Origin: Blasia pusilla
Lineage: Eukaryota; Marchantiophyta; Marchantiopsida; Blasiales
Direction of reading: 5' to 3'
DNA length: 64,000 nt
NCBI GenBank assembly: GCA_050084515.1
Contig: CM114275.1
Location: 2,728,001-2,792,000 of the forward strand
A program made the translations under genes and the position numbers. Below the pieces are notes generated by a model, which saw only the letters and a list, made by a program, of their open reading frames with translations, ran no database searches and had not been told where the DNA came from. Below are positions 57,081 to 64,000 of this stretch, in pieces; the first letter of the stretch is position 1; each line of letters begins with the position of its first letter.

Positions 57081-58260
57081 GTACATCTGGGACACATCCA
57101 TCGTCCCCGAGGAACCCTAGTGAGAGGTGGCGTCAGACATGCCATATGCCAACCTCTCGAACATCCATCACATACTAGCATCGTGGCCGCACCACGAGCA
57201 GAACCACACAACATACAACGCAAGCCTACTCAAACTACTGCTGAGCTCAGATCTACTGTACCATCTATGTTAGGAAGGTGACATGGCGCACAATTATGCA
57301 CATGGTCCTTCCATACCATACCATTGTGTCCCTCTAGCAAGAGAACACCGGATGGCAAAAGGTCACGCACTCTCAAGATAGTGCGCCTTGCAGTCACATC
57401 TAACGTCGTTGGTGCTGTCTAGTGCAACTAGACATAATCTCCATGATGAAACCTCTGGATAGTCGGTCGATAACCACCACCCCGAATAGTCACAAACCTC
57501 AACGTATCTTGATGCTGCGTAATCGCCAAGTTCTCGAACGCCATGGGCATCACTCTCCGAAACAACTCAGACGTCTGAGAACATGCTCGCATCCATACAT
57601 CTAGGTCATCAAGATCCAACACCTCACCAACATCTCGACGAATGGCCGCAGGTAAATCTGGCTCTCGGCCATAAAGTAGCAAGTACAATGAAAAATATGC
57701 TAAGGATGCCGACTGCTGAATCTGTATCCCATCGCCAACCACGGCAACTGGAGGTCCCAAGCTCCTAGGTGACCTCTCTACAAGCCATACTTGCGTAAAC
57801 CCCTCTTCATTGTCTGCATAACTCTCTATGCTAATCTATCTGCCTCAGGATGATCTTGCAAAGTCGTATGGTGGTCGATCAACGACTGATCACACAAGGT
57901 CTGGAACTCATCGCGAAAATCGGTACCCTGGTCTATCAACACCTCAACTAGCGCGCCATAATGACTTAGCACTCTGTCAAGGAAGGCATAAGCTACTCCC
58001 TCACTCGCTTTGTCAGGCAATGCAACCAACTCAATCCACTTCGAGAAGTGCTCGACCATCACCAACACATAACGACTGTGAAGCTCCGTCAAAGGCAAAG
58101 GTCCTGCAAAATCCAAACTCCATCTATACCCTAAGCCCATGATCGATAATGGATGCAACTGTGAGTCGGAGCATTGAACGATGCTCGGACCCGATCACAC
58201 ACCATGCACCTGGCAATAAACTGTTGAACGTCTATTTGCATGCCTCGTCACCAATACTGA
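57081..58260 (-). pseudogene. Integrase with intact C-terminal PHD finger (element C)
   Basis: The core reads WSLDFAGPLPLTE, HFSKWIELVALPDK and VLIDQGTDFRDEF, then DHPEADRLA with the catalytic glutamate (57,826-58,158). The C-terminal region spans 57,428-57,760. A C4HC3 PHD finger is open in one frame at about 57,081-57,217: CMLC, then LVCDGCSRGWHMAC, then PPLTRVPRG and WMCPRC, with all eight zinc ligands present. The usual tryptophan before the last pair is kept. Fusion of a PHD finger to a Ty3/gypsy integrase is unusual. Confidence 0.85.
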
Positions 58261-58673
58261 ATCTGGAGCAAGTTGTACGTTCGCTTCACCCCAAAGTGAC
58301 CCAACTCCTCGTGGGCATGCTACACTAGTCGTTCTTTCTGCGAAGGACGCGGCACTACGCGTACTCTACCATCCTCCCAAACCCTCAAAACATGTGTTCC
58401 CTCCCAAAAGAACCGTCTGGCCCGCCGTAGGATCCGATCCCTCTCTCTAGCACCCACGGTGCTCGCAACGCTGCCAGTACAAAGGTACTCCAAGACTACT
58501 CCATCATCATGAATATCTCGGCCACCTGTTGTCTCCTCACTGGCCTCGGGATCCAAGGACTCTCCACTAGACATCGCCATCAAAGTCTCCACACTCTGGC
58601 TCTCCATAGCCAACATGCCTAAATAGGCTAACGCGTGCCATCCTGACACTAACTCCTCATCACTCTCTCCATG

Positions 58674-60142
58674 TCATCGAGCTCCAATCGCATCTTGCTG
58701 ACTCGGGCATGGGTTACAACTCAATCCATCTGCATCCTCGTTGAGCGTCCCAGGTCTATGTACCACCTCAAAATCATACTCCTGCAACAAGAGAGCCCAT
58801 CTCGCAAGCTTCCATGTAAGCTTGTCAGACTCCATCAACCACTTGAGTGGTTGATGATCAGTGATGATGGTAAAGGGGTTGCCAAATAAGTAACACCTGA
58901 AATGCGCGACAACCCACACTGCAACCAAGCACTCACCCTCATACAAGCTGTGCTTTGCCTCTGCAATGTTGTTGGAGCGGCTAGTGTAAGCCACCACGAA
59001 CTCTCTACCCTCATCACCATGCTAGGTGAGCACTGCTCCAAGCCCCAACATGTTCCAATCTGTGTGCAAAAGGAAAGGACGTCCCCTGATTGGTCAACTC
59101 AAGATAGGCGCGGACGTCAACGTGTCCTTGAGCAACTGAAATGCTCGCTTCTACTCATCCCCCCAGTCCCATTCGTGATCCACCTTGGTCAGCAAGGTTA
59201 GCGGGTTGGCAATCAAACTGAATCACTTGACATACCGCCGATAGAAGTTTTCCAATCCCATGAATGCGCTAACGCGGCTCACATCTGTAGGGCGTGGAAT
59301 GCGTGAGATAGCCTCTACCTTCGTCTGCTGAACACCAAGGCCCCTTGGGTATATCGTATGACCCAAGTACTCAATCTAGTCGTAGAAGAACTTGCACTTG
59401 TGTGGATGTTGCTTCAGCCCATGTAATTGCAATCGTCAAAATACCTCCTCTAGATGCCGCTTATGCTCCTCAACCGTGGCGCTAAACACTACGATGTCAT
59501 CAAGTTAACACCTCGCAAAATCCAGACTTGCCAAGATCCTATCCATGATCCTATGAAACTCAGCCAGGGCATTCTTTAACCCAAATGGTAAGAAACGCCA
59601 TTGGTACAAAAAATCCTTCCCGTGAGGATCGATGCCCCAAAATGCCATCTTCTGCCTGTCCTCCATTCAAATAGGCAACTGATGGTATCTGGCTCGCAAA
59701 TCCAATGAACTGAAGACCTTTGCATGACCAATCGCATCAAAGATCTCCTCAGGGATGGGCATGGCATTTCTATTGGACTTTGTCTACCGATTGATAGGTC
59801 GATAATCCCCACACATCCGCCTATATGTCGTGTTTCCATCTTCTTGGCGGGCATGATAGTGGCAGATGCATACTCCCCATGCGAAATCTCCACTAGTCGT
59901 GCTCCGACCAAATCCTGGCTCCTACTCTGAATCAGAGCCCTCTCCATATTACTGTACCTGTAGGGTCGTCGAAAGATCAGCATATCACTCGATAACTCAA
60001 TGCGGATCCCCGGTCCCTTCAGCATACCCAAATCCTCCATGCTAAACACAAAGCAACTCCTATAACTCCTGAGGAACTGATGTATCCGGCGCCGCTCTCC
60101 TCCTGTCAACTTAGGGCCCATATATGGCTCCCAAGTCTCCAT
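58674..60142 (-). pseudogene. Reverse transcriptase-RNase H (element C)
   Basis: Starts METWEPYMGPKLTGGERR (60,142). The first RT part is open, followed by frameshifts around the palm. The active site near 59,485-59,510 reads stop-L-D-D-I in place of YIDD. RNase H is open at 58,997-58,674 (DHQPLKWLMESDKLTWKLAR, HRPGTLNEDADGLS). Gene order and motifs match A and B. Confidence 0.85.
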
Positions 60143-60426
60143 CGTGACTATGGTAGGACTCTTCGGCGTAGGTATCGGTGGTTGCTATGGTGCAACCCCG
60201 TCTCGAACAAGAGCACTCGGCCGCTCTCCTACAACCAACTCCAAACTCTGATCTCCTCCACGTGCAGTGCCCGGAACTACGCTTGATGCTGTGGCTATCA
60301 TCTCCTGGCGTACCTACAAAACATCCCAAGAAGTCCAAGGGTGTCTCTCTCGATCTTCCCTGGTGTGTCGATCTCCTCACGTCTCGTCCCCAGCCACTGC
60401 CTCAACCGTCTTGGTAGGCATGGGGC

Positions 60427-61450
60427 TCACCAACGCAACCGTTCTGATCTATCGCATCCTAAATGACGCCGCTCAGCTACTCGTAAGCTGAAAATCCATG
60501 TCAAGCAATTCAGACCCATAGCCTGACCCAAGACATTGGTTCGTGATGCCTCCGATAGTGATGGTACTGCCGTCACTGTTGTGGGTAATCCCATTGCTCG
60601 CTCTCGCTCATCGGTGTTGGGCTCCACCAACCTCTGTACCTGGTCATCCCAAACCAAGCCAGGTCCGGCCTCCTTGAATGCATAGGAAGCAGGAAAACTC
60701 ACCAATGTGGGAAAGGCGGCTCGTGGCATGCCAATCATGTTGACCACAGTCAACGGCGGTTGATCATCGTGCCTCACTGCGTGTGATCAACGGCCCAGAT
60801 CCAATATAGAATCCACCAAAAAATCGGAGGGACGCTCCACTCTCGCATAAGCCCTCCGCAATACCTCATGTGGTACCAAGTCGGTCCAACAAAGACGCGT
60901 GCGATATGCTCGTGAATCCACACTCACTACATCTAACAACATTGTTGGGCCGATCCATGCGCGCACATGATGTGCACTCGTCACCAAGCGGGACCTCGAA
61001 TCGCCCAAAATTGGCATATTCTCCAAAATGTTTACTGGAGAACAAGAGTGATGCTTATGTAAATGTCGCAAGATCCGGATCATCTACCAAAACAACCTGG
61101 ATCGAGTGTCAGCTAACCCGCTTCCTCGTCCAGCACTCGATTGGCCCTGACACGGCCAACCAGCAATGGCCAAGTCTATGGTCCCTACCCGCTCCAAGTC
61201 CTGCACCCCCAACAATGAAATGTCCTTCGGTAGGGAACTGTGGTAACCCTGTATTGCGGATGTAGACAACAAGTCGGGAAAACAGAGGCATAACAGCGCC
61301 ACATGGTGAAGTGAAGTGCGTCTCGCAACATCATCAATCTCCATATAGAGGTACTGCTGCACGCGCACTCCAGCGTGCAAAATAACAGTTTACCCAATGC
61401 TGATCCCTCCAAAGAGATCCCAACACCCAAATACCCTTCTGTGGGATGCA
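60427..61450 (-). pseudogene. Cytosine-5 DNA methyltransferase (element C), best-preserved copy
   Basis: Motif I reads DLFGGISIG (61,399-61,419), followed by a TAA. The SAM-site acidic segment is YLYMEIDDVARR. Motif IV reads DLAIAGWPCQGQSSAGRGSG, with DTRSRLFW after it (PCQ at 61,147-61,155). After a TAG at 61,084, motif VI reads ILENMPILGD (ENM where B has ENV, 61,015-61,023). A motif VIII-like AYRTRLCWTDLVP and the C-terminal PASYAFKEAGPGLVWD and DERERAMGL (60,589-60,612) follow. All core C5-MTase motifs are in the correct order, between protease and RT. Stops at 61,084 and 60,787 and a shift before motif I inactivate it. The subfamily is uncertain. Confidence 0.85.
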
Positions 61451-61792
61451 CCATACAATCGGGGTGGTGTCCAAAGGGGTCATAACAACACTCCTTCCTA
61501 CTTGGGGTTCCTCTGACCCCTCACACTCTAGTGCAAATGTCTCGCTCCACGCGGTCTGCACTTGATCATCAACCAATTGTCAAAGCTCCTCAATCGAGCC
61601 CCAAAACGGTACCTCTGCTCCATGGAATGATGCGGCTACCATAACACTCCTCTCCATAGAAATGTCACGAACGGGAGTATCCTCTGCGTGGACATGTACC
61701 TCAATCAAATCACTAGGCCAAGTGATGGCACTACTAAATCCTGCTAAGGTGGCCACCTCTCTTGGCCGTCGCTCGATCACTACACCTATGAA

Positions 61793-62658
61793 TCAAATGG
61801 GTAATGACCTAAGGCGCCCATCACCTGACTGCCATCCTGGTCTGTAGAACGCTGACTCCTCCCAGTAATTAAGGGAAAACCCCATCGGGTATAACACTGT
61901 TCCGCCAACCAAGATGTCGTAGGACTCTGCATCAGTCACTATCGCCTTGGCTCGCACCACGGACTCATCTGTAGGATGTCCCGGGTGAATCCTCACCACG
62001 ACCTCTTGTCGGATGATATACCGTGTGGTACTCGCTCTACCCAAGGATGTTTGTATCCAATATCGATAACGCTCCACACCAGCTCTCGTGAAGCCCAATC
62101 CTCTCAATGATGCTTTCCCCAACATCAGGGGTTGCGCTCCTGAATCCAACAAGATGCGCCGTGGAGTAAAAGCTCTACCTCCGAGGCTCACCAACAGGAA
62201 GATCCCTCCTGATTATCCAGCAACACAATACCAGGAGAAACCATGGCACGCTCTATTGCGGGTCTAGCGAGCATCTCCGCCATCCTAGTTGCCACAACCT
62301 GCCATGAATCTGACGTGGACAGCCCTAGCATCCGCTCCAAGGGTAGGTCCATCACCTCCTCTGCAATCACCTTTGAGCATGATGCAGGAACTCCAACTCC
62401 ACGCTCACATAGTGAAGCGGCCAGCCGGAAAGCCTCGGCGGGCGTACCCTCCAACGTCATAACATTGGAAGCAGAAAATAAAGGAGTGCGGTACATAATG
62501 GTGGCCGTCCCCAACAACGTGCTCGACACATGCCCCTCATGAGCATCAACAATGGGAATCGTCGCACTCGCTGCTCCCATCGCCCTCCGTGCTTGCACAC
62601 CAACAACATCACCAACTCTCCAAGAACTTTGATGAGGACCCATTGATGGGGTCCTCAT
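61793..62658 (-). pseudogene. Aspartic protease (element C)
   Basis: Frame 62,658-62,188 gives a linker (WRVGDVVGVQARRAMG, VMDLPLERML). After a shift, 62,194-61,793 gives the protease with RRILLDSGAQPLMLGKAS, TRYIIRQEVVVRIHPGHP and SYDILVGGTVLYPMGFSL. This copy has the catalytic DSG triplet that A and B lack. Confidence 0.8.
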
Positions 62659-62869
62659 CGCTTCGGAAAATGTGACATAGTGAGGAAGCCTAGTCTCTTT
62701 TCTAGCCTTCCCTCACTATGGATCCAACTCTACGGCTGCTCCACGCGTCACAATTGTAGCAGCCTCCATCTGGGCAACCACGCACATCCAACCAAGATCC
62801 TCCATATCTCTGGCTGCTCCATATGATGTTGATGCCACGGATCCGGCATCACGTAACCTCAATGCCATA

Positions 62870-64000
62870 GCGGCAATCTGCTCATATAGCTGCTGTATCT
62901 AAGCAACCATCCCGGCCTCACGTCCGACGTCTCCCTTGACGCGTCTAGGTGGTGGGACTCTACCTCCTATACGGGCAGCTCCACCACCGTGTGGGGAAAC
63001 TCCAGCTCCTCGTCCCCCAACGGGACCACCTGGTGCACACGATCTCTAGGCCCACCCAGACCGGCTACATGCTGTGGTGCCTTCTTGGCTCTCGGTCCGG
63101 ACGTAACTCATGATGTAAACTGAAACACGTGGCGCGTGTATGACCATACCTCTAACAATAGTCATAATGATAACCTCCTGGTGCAACACCATCTCCTCCT
63201 CCATGCTGAGGCACACGTCCATGACCCTGACGAGTGCAATCGCGATGATGATGGGCTCCACCACATGACCTACAAGTAATAGTAGGCTGCTGCTCCTGAG
63301 CCGCATATGAAGGCGCAAGTCTATGTGGCATGGCCTCCCGATATCCTCCTTGAGCTCATGGTGCCACAATCAACCTATCTCAGAGTCCACGTTACTTCAC
63401 ATGTGGTGCAGCCAATCGTGACTGCTCTCGCCTAGAACCCATGGTGGCTACGCTCTCCTCCGCCATGTTGCGCTCAATGTTCTCGGCGGTCCTAAAAAAA
63501 ATCCCTCAAAGTAGGCGAGGTGTTCATAAGAAGCACCCCTCCCGCACCCGTGTCTGCAGGGTTTGGTCCAACATCGCGTACCATGACTGGATAGCCTGAG
63601 CCTCCATCACCCCCTGAGTGACGTTGATCAAGCGACGCAAGAGTGTAAGCCTCTCGTAAACTCTCACCCGAGCGCCTTTGGAAGTCGTGGATGCTCCGCA
63701 ACTTCTCCGTTCGTACCCCTTGGTAGCTCGCCGTCAACTTAGCAAAGAACTCAACCACGGGGTTGAACCTGGAACGAACCCAACTACATGGTGCAACTGG
63801 TCCTGTACGAGTGACCGCTCCTAAAACATCACTAGTGGAAGAGGAAGTAGCCTCTCCTGACTCCTCCTCCTCATCTGGGAATGGCTCTATCCATGACACA
63901 AAGTGTGGGTTAGAGTAGAGTCGCCATGCCTCAATCTCCTGGGCATATCTGTGGGAGAACTCATGGTAATCGTCCATGGGCGCCCCCTCTAAATGCTGGA
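62870..64000 (-). pseudogene. gag: gag (element C), cut by the window edge
   Basis: 63,977-63,492 carries MDDYHEFSHRYAQEIEAW, FNPVVEFFAKLTASYQG, EKLRSIHDFQRRSGES and LLMNTSPTLRDFF. A zinc-knuckle-like segment (YDYC, stop, RYGHTRATC) is read near 63,140. The C-terminal linker extends to about 62,870. The N-terminus lies outside the window. Confidence 0.75.

Larger units (their letters stand above)
56767..64000 (-). mobile_element. Element C: Ty3/gypsy retrotransposon with cytosine-5 methyltransferase and PHD finger (runs off window)
   Basis: Third member of the A/B family and the best preserved. The left edge TGTCGTGCGCATAC (56,767) matches the outer left of element B. Reading leftwards from the window end, the order is gag, protease, methyltransferase, RT, RNase H, integrase, PHD finger. 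The gag N-terminus and the 5' LTR lie beyond 64,000. It has in-frame stops (for example at 61,084 and 60,787) and frameshifts, but every diagnostic motif except the RT active site remains legible. Confidence 0.88.

Noticed and set aside
1-64000. tRNA and rRNA genes
   Set aside because: I looked for the tRNA B-box (GGTTCGANNCC) and conserved rRNA stretches and saw none that I could support; a tRNAscan-SE or Infernal run would settle it.

Overview
This is nuclear DNA from a eukaryote of the green lineage. Five observations support that. There is one spliced gene with seven exons and clean GT-AG introns, and the Ty3/gypsy chromovirus carries a plant-type primer-binding site (TGGTATCAGAGC). Promoters have TATA boxes, retroelements are nested inside each other, and long stretches have no genes. 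The mixture resembles a transposon-rich streptophyte alga such as Chara. That placement is my inference; no sequence marker here proves it.

Left third (1-18,330). A decayed minus-strand Ty3/gypsy element (element A) lies at 342-5,986 and is interrupted by a 1.28-kb LTR-like repeat. An unassigned LTR-like promoter with four hairpins follows at 5,987-6,180. Next comes a complete but mutated chromovirus (element D, 7,227-14,605). It has 1,003-bp LTRs, a PBS, a polypurine tract, an integrase chromodomain and a CTAAG target duplication. A second copy of the 1.27-kb LTR-like repeat (16,044-17,314) sits in one of two neighbouring duplicated segments; the other segment preserves the empty site.

Middle (18,449-28,635). 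Two divergent broken genes share one short interval. On the minus strand is a four-exon gene ending in a permuted amino-methyltransferase domain (N6-adenine/N4-cytosine type) with degenerate catalytic motifs. On the plus strand is a Mutator-like transposase remnant with a SWIM zinc finger. About 40 copies of a roughly 27-bp palindrome fill their introns, shared upstream interval and flanks, spaced about 57-68 bp apart. One intronic block is folded into an inverted repeat of about 500 bp. I read this as one composite DNA transposon or accessory locus.

Right half (29,060-64,000). A gag piece of element A (29,060-30,130) reappears after the inserted block. Then comes a region with about 19 GGAACT/AGTTCC palindromes, and a solo LTR of the chromovirus family (32,278-43,155, CTCCT duplication) split by a 9.8-kb minus-strand gypsy element (B). 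A Helitron helicase remnant follows, then the only apparently intact host gene, a PRMT3-type protein arginine methyltransferase (46,473-50,896). After about 5.9 kb of mostly empty DNA, a third copy of the gypsy family (C, 56,767 to the window end) begins.

Elements A, B and C belong to one family with an unusual gene order: gag, aspartic protease, cytosine-5 DNA methyltransferase, RT-RNase H, integrase. In B and C, whose integrase ends are present, a C-terminal PHD finger follows the integrase. A retrotransposon that carries both a DNA-methylation writer and a chromatin reader is the most notable system in the window. All three copies carry stops or frameshifts, so activity would have to come from other copies.
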